Positions 1-6,911 of a stretch of 28,572 nt of DNA are shown here, one piece after another. Origin of the DNA: Candidatus Gastranaerophilales bacterium (GTDB lineage Bacteria; Cyanobacteriota; Vampirovibrionia; Gastranaerophilales; Gastranaerophilaceae). A program made the translations under genes and the position numbers. The notes under the pieces are model-generated. The model saw nothing but the letters and a program-made list of their open reading frames with translations. It ran no database searches and had not been told where the DNA came from. Location: contig CALVAU010000185.1 in assembly GCA_944325615.1 (NCBI GenBank), forward strand, positions 1-28,572, written 5' to 3'. Every line of letters begins with the position of its first letter. Within the stretch, counting starts at the first letter, position 1.

Positions 1-1170
1 CAAGGTAATAATATCATAGGATTTTTGGACTTATTTTCAGGCGGAGCTTTAGGAAAGGTATCTATATTTGCATTGGGTATCGGACCTTATATCACAGCAT
101 CAATCATTATGCAGCTTATTTCTGTAGTAATTCCATCATTGGAAAAACTGCAAAAAGAAGAAGGTGAAGCTGGCAGAAGAAAATTATCACAATACACTCG
201 TATATTTACGGTTGTACTTGCTGCATTCCAATCACTGATATTTATGATGTTTATGAGACATCTACCTGGAGCAATTGCACCTGATGTAAACCATTTAATG
301 TTTTATATAAGCTCAATTGCTGTATTAACTGCAGGTTCAGTGCTTGTAATGTGGATTTCCGAACTTATTACCGAAAAAGGTATCGGCAATGGTGGATCTT
401 TGATAATTTTCGTTGGTATTTTATCAGGTATCCCTGTCTATGCATCAAGAACTTTTGAAATGGTATCAAAAAGTACAGCAATGCAATTAGGATTAATAGC
501 TTTGCTTGCAATATTCTTTATTACAATGATTTTTATTGTAATAATGCAAGAAGCTGTAAGAAAAGTTATTATTGTTAATCCAAAAAGACAGGTAGGCAAC
601 AAAGTCTATGGCGGTATGAATTCATTTATTCCGTTTAAACTTAATCCAGGTGGTGTAATGCCTATCATCTTTGCAATTGCAATATTGCTTTTCCCTTCAA
701 CAGTATTGAGTATAGTTAGCCAAGCTGATTTTAACTCAGTTGCAGTAAAGAACTTTGTAGTTAAATTAACTACAATTATGAGTCCGGACGGACTTGTATA
801 TTATGCTTTATATTTTGGCTTAATTGTTGCATTGACATTCTTCTATGCATCTATTATGCCGAATATGCAGCCAAAAGATATTGCAAATAACTTGAAAAAG
901 TACGGTTCCTCAATCCCGGGTATCAAACCTGGTAAACCAACTGCAGATGCGCTAGATAAAATTCTATCTAAAACAACATTTATCGGTGCTATGGGACTTG
1001 GTATAATAGCATTGGTTCCTTCATTTGCAAGTTATGTTACAAATATCAAAACACTACAAGGTATCGGAGCAACATCATTAATAATCATGGTTGGTGTTGC
1101 GCTTGATTTAATTAATCAAGTAAGAACACACCTACTAGCAAGAAATTATGAAACTTTCTTAAAAGAATAA
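1..1170 (+). CDS. secY: Protein translocase subunit SecY (5' end missing)
   Basis: SecY is the pore subunit of the SecYEG translocon in the inner membrane. The reading frame is open from base 1 (QGNNIIGFLDLFSGGALGK), so the gene enters from outside the window and the TTG at 25 is not its start. About 389 residues are visible against roughly 430-445 for the family, so about 50 N-terminal residues are missing. Family signatures include FALGIGPYITASIIMQL near the start, a run of hydrophobic helices, the EKGIGNGGSLIIF loop, and the cytosolic stretch GSSIPGIKPGKPT before the last helices. A terminator follows directly, with no adk, map or infA downstream within the window, so secY ends its transcription unit here. 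Identity is secure. Confidence 0.97.
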   Translation, partial: QGNNIIGFLDLFSGGALGKVSIFALGIGPYITASIIMQLISVVIPSLEKLQKEEGEAGRRKLSQYTRIFTVVLAAFQSLIFMMFMRHLPGAIAPDVNHLMFYISSIAVLTAGSVLVMWISELITEKGIGNGGSLIIFVGILSGIPVYASRTFEMVSKSTAMQLGLIALLAIFFITMIFIVIMQEAVRKVIIVNPKRQVGNKVYGGMNSFIPFKLNPGGVMPIIFAIAILLFPSTVLSIVSQADFNSVAVKNFVVKLTTIMSPDGLVYYALYFGLIVALTFFYASIMPNMQPKDIANNLKKYGSSIPGIKPGKPTADALDKILSKTTFIGAMGLGIIALVPSFASYVTNIKTLQGIGATSLIIMVGVALDLINQVRTHLLARNYETFLKE

Positions 1171-1190
1171 GTTGCTCATAAATAAAAAAT

Positions 1191-1225
1191 AAAAATAGTC
1201 CCATAGTAATTGGGACTATTTTTTT
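1191..1225 (+). terminator. Rho-independent terminator of secY
   Basis: A perfect 10-bp stem AATAGTCCCA (1194-1203) pairs with TGGGACTATT (1211-1220) around a 7-nt loop and runs into a T tract. It lies 20 nt after the secY stop codon. Confidence 0.93.
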
Positions 1226-1227
1226 AT

Positions 1228-1345
1228 GCAAAATTTAGCGATTTCAGACAATGAATAGCTAATTAAAAAAATGTATCATAAAAATGTAAATCCTCAACTC
1301 TTCTGATTGCTCAGTTTATGCCCCTAAATAGGGGCTTTTCTTTTA
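1228..1345 (+). other. Non-coding stretch ending in a terminator-like hairpin; possible small RNA
   Basis: This AT-rich stretch has no ORF with a ribosome binding site. It ends in GCCCC TAAATA GGGGC (1320-1335) followed by TTTTCTTTT, a terminator shape. The secY terminator lies 95 nt upstream, so the second hairpin has no obvious gene to serve. It may end a short RNA starting in 1230-1280, or be a second, backup terminator. I do not recognise a known RNA family. Confidence 0.3.
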
Positions 1346-1361
1346 CAAATTGTTAATTTTT

Positions 1362-1390
1362 TTGCAAATTCTCAGAAATTAAGGTATTAT
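1362..1390 (+). promoter_or_regulatory. Promoter of the PilZ gene
   Basis: TTGCAA (1362-1367), a 17-nt spacer, then TATTAT (1385-1390). It lies 33 nt before the ATG at 1423, leaving room for the AAAGGA ribosome binding site at 1411-1416. Confidence 0.6.
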
Positions 1391-1422
1391 TAATTACAAA
1401 TACACATTAGAAAGGATTTCAA

Positions 1423-2010
1423 ATGAGAGAATTAGTAGAGAAAAATCAACGCATAACAATGGTACCATTTGATTTTAAAAATGCCAATAAAGGTGTAATA
1501 AAAGAAGTTGATAATGATAGTTTTATAATTGAGCTGGATTATGATCCGGTAGGTGTTTTAAGAAGCAATTATTGTGAATTCTATACACCGACATCTAACG
1601 GTCTTCTATACTTTGACTCTTATGCAAAAGAAATAAACGGCAGACAATTAAGAATTGCTAGTCCTGCTAAACATAAATTCTTACAACGCCGTCGTTTTAC
1701 TCGTGTAAAATATATGCATGAACTTTCAATGACATCAGGAGATATTTCTCATAAAATTCTTACACTTGATATTTCTGCTGGTGGTATGAAATTTAAAACT
1801 AAAGAGAACTTTAATATTGAATTAGAATACAATGTAACATTACCGCTTTCTGATGAAATAAGTGTAGAATGTATTTTTGTTCCGATAAGAATTGAAAAGA
1901 ACAAAGACGGATATACTCTTTCAGGAGAATTTAAGTATTCTGATAACATGAAAAAAATGACATTAATTCAATACTGTTCTAAACGCAGCCTTGAAATTGC
2001 AAATAAATAG
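1423..2010 (+). CDS. PilZ-domain protein (probable c-di-GMP receptor)
   Basis: This is a 195-residue protein with a YcgR-like layout: an N-terminal beta-rich region (about 1-85) and a C-terminal PilZ domain (about 86-190). Both c-di-GMP binding motifs are visible: the RxxxR motif at R90-R94 within QRRRFTR, and DxSxxG at D116-G121 (DISAGG). PilZ proteins of this type bind cyclic di-GMP and pass the signal to motility, polysaccharide export or other surface outputs. No catalytic or membrane domain is present, so it should be a cytosolic effector. The start is an ATG with AAAGGA 6 nt upstream. The stop is 9 nt before the PLP enzyme, so the two probably share a transcript. No diguanylate cyclase is encoded nearby. 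Confidence 0.88.
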   Translation: MRELVEKNQRITMVPFDFKNANKGVIKEVDNDSFIIELDYDPVGVLRSNYCEFYTPTSNGLLYFDSYAKEINGRQLRIASPAKHKFLQRRRFTRVKYMHELSMTSGDISHKILTLDISAGGMKFKTKENFNIELEYNVTLPLSDEISVECIFVPIRIEKNKDGYTLSGEFKYSDNMKKMTLIQYCSKRSLEIANK

Positions 2011-2019
2011 AGGCTAAAA

Positions 2020-3054
2020 TTGAGTCTGGTAAGTTTACTAAGAGAGAAGTCAACAAATTCACTTTTTACAACCCCTTCACACAGCGGTAAGTTTTTTATC
2101 TATAAAAAATTTCAGCAGTTTTACAAATCAGATATTTCTGAAACGGATACTCATAATCCAACCGATGCCCTTCAGAAAGCTCAAGAAAAGGCTTCAAAAG
2201 TTTATGGAGTAAATTATACCTGTTTTTTGACTAATGGCTCTACAAGCGGGATAATAGCCTCTGTATTAGCAAGCACTAAAAGAGGAGATAACGTATTAAT
2301 TCATGAAGATGCTCACCCCTCACACATCAATGCTGTAAAACTAGCCGGATGCAATCCAATTTTTTATAAGCTGCCTATTATAGAAGAATTCGGGGTATAT
2401 GGAGCTAATACGACTGAAAATATTGAACCATATTTAGTAAATAATCAAATAAAAGCTGTAATAATAACATCTCCGACCTATGAAGGTTATGTAAGTAATA
2501 TAAAAGAAATTAAAGCTCTTTGTGCAAAATATAATGCTTATTTAATAACTGATGAAGCGCATGGAGCTCTTTATCCTTTTTCAGAAAAACTTCCTGAAAG
2601 TGCCGTTAAAATTTCAGATTTTACAATCCAGTCCTTACATAAAACAGCAGGTGGCTTAAACCCGACAGCACTTTTGCATTCAAGCTGTTCTATAAATCCT
2701 CAAAAAGCGCTTGATTTGATAAATACGACATCTCCCTCATATCCGCTGTTAGCTACAATTGAAGCTAATATAAACTTTTTAAATTCTAAAAAAGGCAAAG
2801 CAAAAATAAATAAGCTAATCGAAAATATAAATGTATTAAAGAAAACATGTCCTAAAATACTTTTTGGCGGAGACGATATAACTAAAATTTTAATTAAATC
2901 TTCAAAATATACCGGAAATGAATTATCCGAAAATTTATATGAACACAGGATTGAAGATGAAAGAAACAATGAAAAATCCGTACTTTTACTTTGTGGAATT
3001 GGGACCGATAAAAAGAAGCTCGATCGTTTAGCTAAAGTATTAAGAAAAATGTAA
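2020..3054 (+). CDS. Short PLP-dependent enzyme, Orn/Lys/Arg decarboxylase-like (fold type I)
   Basis: The 344 residues match the large PLP domain of basic amino-acid decarboxylases. In order they show the phosphate-binding loop TNGSTSG (71-77), a stacking His in HEDAHPSH (95-102), SPTYEGYVSNI (151-161), the cofactor Asp in TDEAHGALYPF (D178, H181), and the Schiff-base lysine K208 in QSLHKTAGG. The usual C-terminal substrate domain is largely absent: Bacillus SpeA-like enzymes have about 480 residues and the inducible enterobacterial ones over 700. The start is TTG at 2020, preceded by AGAGG about 7 nt upstream. It lies just behind the PilZ gene. Arginine or lysine decarboxylation is the default guess, but with the C-terminal part missing the substrate cannot be told; another fold-type-I activity is possible. 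Confidence 0.75.
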   Translation: MSLVSLLREKSTNSLFTTPSHSGKFFIYKKFQQFYKSDISETDTHNPTDALQKAQEKASKVYGVNYTCFLTNGSTSGIIASVLASTKRGDNVLIHEDAHPSHINAVKLAGCNPIFYKLPIIEEFGVYGANTTENIEPYLVNNQIKAVIITSPTYEGYVSNIKEIKALCAKYNAYLITDEAHGALYPFSEKLPESAVKISDFTIQSLHKTAGGLNPTALLHSSCSINPQKALDLINTTSPSYPLLATIEANINFLNSKKGKAKINKLIENINVLKKTCPKILFGGDDITKILIKSSKYTGNELSENLYEHRIEDERNNEKSVLLLCGIGTDKKKLDRLAKVLRKM

Positions 3055-3152
3055 CAATTTGTAATAAAACACCGTAATTCGTTAAAGAAACCACAAAAAC
3101 AAGCCGTATCCATAGATAAGATATGTACTAACGAAAGGAAAAGGCGCAAACT

Positions 3153-4841
3153 ATGGGAATGGCAGCATCACAAGCCAGATTGTTATCAATAACTTCTCGT
3201 ATGTCTGATAACGAGCTTAGAGCTCAGCTTATCAACAATGCTAAAATGCGCCTTACTGATGATACATCAAAAGCAAGCGAAAAATATGTTAACGCCCTAA
3301 ACCAAGTACAATTGATGATGTCTAATAAAGATACTTTAGGCAACAATATGTACCAACAGTTAACATTTAATAATTTAACTGCATACAGCTCTTATAATAA
3401 CCAATATGGTATGATTAACAAATCAGGAGAACTTGTCGTAAGTGAACTTGATGCAGCTAAATATGAACAAGCTTTAAGAGAAGCCGAAAAAAATTCAGAA
3501 ACTGATGCTTTGACAGAATTTTTAAAACAATACGGACTTGAAAAAGATACAACTTCATATTGGGAAAGCAATAAACTTAGTGATGACTTAAAAACCAGAT
3601 ATGAAGGCGATGTTGAGTATAATGACAACGGCGAAAGAATTTCAGGTCTTCACTATGGTTATGAGTTATCTAAAACTTCAACTGAAGTAATGGTGTACGA
3701 AACACTATTAGATGCATATACTAAAGCTGACCAAGAATATACTGCTGCGGTAATTACAGCAATGAAAGACTACTTATATAGTTACACCCCTTCTGGTTTT
3801 AGCCAAACTTATGAAAAAAAATATGATGAAGTATTAAAATATAATACTGATAGTGGTAAAAATCCACCAACAAGATTGGAAGCACAACAATCTCTTGATT
3901 ATTTAGAAAAGATGTTTAATGATTTACTAAATAATGGGAAAATCAACAGTACAAATGGTGATGGTTCAGAAACTGAATTTATAGCCACAATGAAGAAATT
4001 ATTTGACGAAACAGATTTAACAGCCGCAGAAGATGATATTAAAGCTGCAAGTACTGTAAAAGATGTTTACAAATACTTCCAACAAAACATATTATCAAAC
4101 ATGGACAGGGACGAATTTAAAAACTTGGCTCCTACTGAGAAAAAAGCCTTTGATGATGCAGCAAAAGAATTATCAATGTTTATATTTGGTGTTGACGTCG
4201 GGGCTGGCGATTATGACAAACTTGATGATATGGAATGGATTTTAAATTCAGGAAAAGAAACAACAAACCTTGATGGTGATGTAAAAATTACATTAGAACA
4301 AAATATTGGTGGCACTTATCAAGATGTTGAATATAAGGCTAACTTTGAAGCTATCAAAGATATTTATCTAATTGAACAAATGATTGAAGAATATGGTGCA
4401 CCTAAATATACTTGGATTGACAAAAACAATCCTAACGAAAATGCTGATGCAAAAGCTCAATGGTACACAAATATTTTCAATAAAATGAATGAGGATGGGT
4501 ATCAAAAAATAGAAAAAGCTCTAACTGAAAGTGCAGAATGGATTCAATACGCATTTGAAAGCGGATTGTTATCACTGGTTCAAGTTGATGATGAGCAGCA
4601 ATGGATTCCGACTATGTACTCAAGTTGTAGTGATATCACAGAAGATACTATAGATCTTGAAATCACAAGAGCTGAAGCTGAATATAAAAGAGAAACTCAA
4701 AAAATTCAAGCTAAAGACCAAAGATATGATTTGGAACTTAAAAATATCGATACCGAGCATGAATCACTGCAGACTGAATACGATTCAATTAAATCGGTTA
4801 TAGACAAAAACGTAGAAAGAAGTTTTAAAATCTTCAGTTAA
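3153..4841 (+). CDS. 562-aa helical protein with conserved-looking ends, unknown function
   Basis: I do not recognise a named family. There is no signal peptide and no membrane helix. The first 70 residues (GMAASQARLLSITSRMSDNE... to about NQVQLMM) read as long amphipathic helices rich in Ser, Asn and Met. The last 60 (from about 504, EITRAEAEYKRETQKIQAKD onward) are a strongly charged heptad coiled coil ending ERSFKIFS. The middle is acidic, rich in Asp, Tyr and Asn. Helical termini flanking a variable acidic centre recall axial proteins (flagellin, hook-associated) and type III-type substrates, but I see no sequence proof. The start is ATG 3153 after AAAGGAAAAGG. It is monocistronic, with a hairpin downstream. 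The N-terminal motif type is, from memory, common in Gastranaerophilales hypotheticals. Confidence 0.8.
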   Translation: MGMAASQARLLSITSRMSDNELRAQLINNAKMRLTDDTSKASEKYVNALNQVQLMMSNKDTLGNNMYQQLTFNNLTAYSSYNNQYGMINKSGELVVSELDAAKYEQALREAEKNSETDALTEFLKQYGLEKDTTSYWESNKLSDDLKTRYEGDVEYNDNGERISGLHYGYELSKTSTEVMVYETLLDAYTKADQEYTAAVITAMKDYLYSYTPSGFSQTYEKKYDEVLKYNTDSGKNPPTRLEAQQSLDYLEKMFNDLLNNGKINSTNGDGSETEFIATMKKLFDETDLTAAEDDIKAASTVKDVYKYFQQNILSNMDRDEFKNLAPTEKKAFDDAAKELSMFIFGVDVGAGDYDKLDDMEWILNSGKETTNLDGDVKITLEQNIGGTYQDVEYKANFEAIKDIYLIEQMIEEYGAPKYTWIDKNNPNENADAKAQWYTNIFNKMNEDGYQKIEKALTESAEWIQYAFESGLLSLVQVDDEQQWIPTMYSSCSDITEDTIDLEITRAEAEYKRETQKIQAKDQRYDLELKNIDTEHESLQTEYDSIKSVIDKNVERSFKIFS

Positions 4842-4864
4842 AACCTTATAAATAGAGTGTTTCG

Positions 4865-4923
4865 CAGGATTTCTTTACATGATTTTAATAGATATAAAGA
4901 TTATGTAAGGAAATCCTGTTTTA
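4865..4923 (+). terminator. Hairpin after the 562-aa gene, probable terminator
   Basis: A 16-bp stem (4865-4880 with 4903-4918, one G-T pair) encloses a 22-nt loop and is followed only by TTTTA. The stem is unusually long and the T tract weak. It could be a terminator, an mRNA 3'-end protector or a small palindromic repeat. Confidence 0.6.
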
Positions 4924-4978
4924 GTCAATTTTAAATTATAATAATAATATAAGATAAGAAAAAGAATTGGAGATTATC

Positions 4979-5263
4979 ATGGAATCAGTAAAAGAACTTC
5001 TTACAAAATTAGAAAATGCAGATAATACAATTAAAAATGAAGTAGAAAACAAATTAGTTGAATGCGGAACTTCTGCATTGCCTCAGTTGGTAGATCAACT
5101 TCAAGTTGTAAGAGGTATTAAAAGAGGTGTTGTTGCAATGACATTAATAAGACTTGGTGATGTCTCAATTAAATACCTTGAAAATGCAGCAAAACAAAAT
5201 AAAGATTTTGAATGGGTGGCTGAATACCTGATTCGTGAAATCAAAGGTGAAATCGCAGCGTAG
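4979..5263 (+). CDS. Small HEAT-repeat-like protein
   Basis: The product is a 94-residue protein with two or three helical hairpins. The stretch ALPQLVDQLQVVRGIKRGVV followed by MTLIRLGDVSIKYLENAAK has the HEAT/PBS-lyase repeat pattern, a hydrophobic helix pair with a central Gly-Asp turn. Such repeats are protein-binding scaffolds; no enzymatic residue can be claimed. A longer frame opens with TTG at 4967, but GGAG (4969-4972) lies 6 nt before the ATG at 4979 and decides for the ATG. The gene stands alone between two hairpins, and a TATAAT (4938-4943) without a clear -35 lies upstream. Confidence 0.7.
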   Translation: MESVKELLTKLENADNTIKNEVENKLVECGTSALPQLVDQLQVVRGIKRGVVAMTLIRLGDVSIKYLENAAKQNKDFEWVAEYLIREIKGEIAA

Positions 5264-5284
5264 TTTCACAATTATAAAAATTAG

Positions 5285-5317
5285 AAAAAAGAACAGTTAC
5301 AAAACTGTTCTTTTTTT
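5285..5317 (+). terminator. Rho-independent terminator of the HEAT-like gene
   Basis: AAGAACAGTT pairs with AACTGTTCTT around the loop ACAA, followed by seven T. It lies 22 nt after the stop codon. Confidence 0.93.
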
Positions 5318-5330
5318 ATAAAATACACTA

Positions 5331-5366
5331 TATAATATACTAAATAAAAAATTATAATGTTATAAT
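5331..5366 (+). promoter_or_regulatory. Three TATAAT boxes before the patatin gene
   Basis: TATAAT occurs exactly at 5331-5336, 5353-5358 and 5361-5366. The last ends 7 nt before the ATG at 5374, so transcription from it would start at or next to the start codon. No good -35 box was found for any of the three. Confidence 0.45.
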
Positions 5367-5373
5367 TATACTC

Positions 5374-6585
5374 ATGACAGTGAATAAATCTTATCAATAT
5401 ACATGCTTATTTGGCGGCGGAGCAATCAGAGGTGCAGCTTATGTAGGAACACTTAAAGCTCTCGAAGAACTCGGCATAAATCCGAAAACTTTAGCAGGTT
5501 CTTCTGTAGGATCTGTAATTGCCGGACTTATTGCTGTAGGCTACAGCGCTGATGAATTAGACGAGGTATTTTTAAAGTTTAACTTTGAAATGTTCAGAGA
5601 TGTTCAATTATCGCTCGGACCAAAATTTGCCCTAAGTAAAGGTGAATTATTTCTTGAATGGATTAGAGATTTAATTGAGCATAAATTTTACGGTGATAAA
5701 TATAAAAAAGGCTCACATAAAGCTGTAACTTTCAAGGATATTGATAAAGATTTAGTAATAATAACAACAGATTTATCAAGCTTTGAAACTAAAGAATTTT
5801 CAAGATATGAAACACCAGATTATGAAATTGCAGCTGCAATTAGAATATCTTGCGGAATGCCTGGATTAATGAGACCTATTGAATATAACAATCGAATTTT
5901 GGTAGATGGGGATTTACAAAAAAGCTGGCCAATGTGGAAACTATCAAAACATCTTATGCCAAATAATGAAAGGATTCTTGAATTTCGTCTGGAAGGTGAT
6001 TTCGAAGGAAATGATATGAATACCGTTGAATTTGTAAATTCACTATATGCATTTACAACATCTATGGCAACTACATTTATAATTGATATTTACGGTAAAA
6101 AAGATATGTTTGATTATATTGTAATCAACACCGGAGATATCAATATTGTCGATTTTAATATGTCAGAGGAAAAACGCAGACATCTTATGGAACTTGGATA
6201 TTCTCAAACAATGGATTACTTTAATGAGACTCTTCCTGAGAAAAAACGTATGCTTTTGAATATGTATTCAAAATTATATGAAAAATTAATAAAAGTCCAC
6301 AAACATTTAAAAAGATTGAATATTCCTAAGGCTAAATCTCTTACCTCTGAATTGTTTATTGATCTTTGCGAAGATAAAGATTTTATAGAAACTAAATTCT
6401 ATGAATATATTATTGAATTCAAAAATATGTTTTTTGATAACATTAAATATCCTGCTTTATTTGGTAAAATGACTCTCGATAAACCTGATATAATAACTAA
6501 CTATTTATCAAATTTAATCGAAAGATTAGGAGATAAAGTCAACGAATTAAAAGATTTTTTGGATACTGAAAAAGTTGATGGATAA
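5374..6585 (+). CDS. Patatin-like phospholipase
   Basis: A 403-residue protein with an N-terminal patatin domain that hydrolyses acyl ester bonds of lipids. All catalytic elements are visible: the oxyanion loop GGGAIRG (14-20), the nucleophile elbow GSSVG (42-46, Ser44), and the catalytic Asp178 in VDGD. There is no signal peptide or membrane helix. About 200 residues beyond the catalytic Asp (roughly 200-403) are helical and unlike the usual short bacterial patatins; their role is unknown. There is no ribosome binding site before the ATG, and the nearest TATAAT is 7 nt upstream, which suggests a leaderless or very short leader mRNA. Substrate and cellular role (membrane turnover versus effector) cannot be decided. 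Confidence 0.9.
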   Translation: MTVNKSYQYTCLFGGGAIRGAAYVGTLKALEELGINPKTLAGSSVGSVIAGLIAVGYSADELDEVFLKFNFEMFRDVQLSLGPKFALSKGELFLEWIRDLIEHKFYGDKYKKGSHKAVTFKDIDKDLVIITTDLSSFETKEFSRYETPDYEIAAAIRISCGMPGLMRPIEYNNRILVDGDLQKSWPMWKLSKHLMPNNERILEFRLEGDFEGNDMNTVEFVNSLYAFTTSMATTFIIDIYGKKDMFDYIVINTGDINIVDFNMSEEKRRHLMELGYSQTMDYFNETLPEKKRMLLNMYSKLYEKLIKVHKHLKRLNIPKAKSLTSELFIDLCEDKDFIETKFYEYIIEFKNMFFDNIKYPALFGKMTLDKPDIITNYLSNLIERLGDKVNELKDFLDTEKVDG

Positions 6586-6587
6586 TA

Positions 6588-6616
6588 TTGACAATCGAAT
6601 TTGTTTAACATAAAAT
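6588..6616 (+). promoter_or_regulatory. Promoter of tRNA-Leu
   Basis: A consensus TTGACA (6588-6593), a 17-nt spacer and TAAAAT (6611-6616). It lies 28 nt before the mature tRNA 5' end and overlaps the end of the intergenic region just after the patatin stop. Confidence 0.85.
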
Positions 6617-6643
6617 AAAGTAGTGACAAATCAATAGAAACAA

Positions 6644-6730
6644 GCCCTGGTGGCGGAATCGGTAGACGCGTTGGACTTAAAATCCAATTGGGTGAATAAC
6701 TCAGTGCCAGTTCAAGTCTGGCCCAGGGCA
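6644..6730 (+). tRNA. tRNA-Leu (anticodon UAA)
   Basis: An 87-nt class II tRNA. Acceptor GCCCTGG (6644-6650) pairs with CCAGGGC (6723-6729), with discriminator A6730. The anticodon stem TTGGA/TCCAA holds the loop CTTAAAA with anticodon TAA at 6678-6680. A long variable arm typical of leucine tRNAs precedes the T arm GCCAG-TTCAAGT-CTGGC. CCA is not encoded (the 3' flank is ATTT). No intron interrupts the anticodon loop, unlike tRNA-Leu(UAA) of many photosynthetic cyanobacteria. Confidence 0.97.
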
Positions 6731-6734
6731 ATTT

Positions 6735-6768
6735 AAAAACTTCTTTAATAATAAAGAAGTTTTTTTTT
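6735..6768 (+). terminator. Rho-independent terminator of tRNA-Leu
   Basis: AACTTCTTTA (6738-6747) pairs with TAAAGAAGTT (6752-6761) around ATAA, followed by a run of T. It starts 5 nt after the tRNA. Confidence 0.93.
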
Positions 6769-6794
6769 ATTTACTTTTTGATAGATTATAACTG

Positions 6795-6816
6795 ATTTTG
6801 GGCATAAATAAAATTA
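6795..6816 (+). promoter_or_regulatory. Upstream element shared with the 14899 gene (copy 1)
   Basis: ATTTTGGGCATAAATAAAAT and its flank match 14774-14795 at 19 of 22 positions and sit at nearly the same distance from the start codon (117 versus 125 nt). This may be a regulator binding site; no known motif was recognised. Confidence 0.35.
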
Positions 6817-6870
6817 ATATATTAAAATTCCTTAACAATTTACTATAAAATAGTCAATTATTTATTAGTT

Positions 6871-6888
6871 ATATATTTTATATATATG
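6871..6888 (+). promoter_or_regulatory. AT-rich core promoter element before the EF-hand gene
   Basis: TTTATATATA at 6877-6886 ends 25 nt before the ATG at 6912. The same ten bases lie 26 nt before the 14899 gene and 27 nt before the 28013 gene. The position fits an extended -10 region. Confidence 0.45.
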
Positions 6889-6911
6889 TATAGTAAAAAT
6901 GAGAGTATAGA

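Noticed and set aside
25..1170. TTG at 25 as the start of secY
   Set aside because: The frame is open from base 1 and the residues before it match SecY, so the gene is simply cut by the window edge.
2700..3149. Minus-strand 149-codon ORF
   Set aside because: Mostly opposite the PLP enzyme gene; composition is that of an antisense shadow and no ribosome site was seen.
6501..6731. Minus-strand ORF over the tRNA-Leu gene
   Set aside because: It covers a tRNA and the end of the patatin gene; spurious translation of a tRNA is common.
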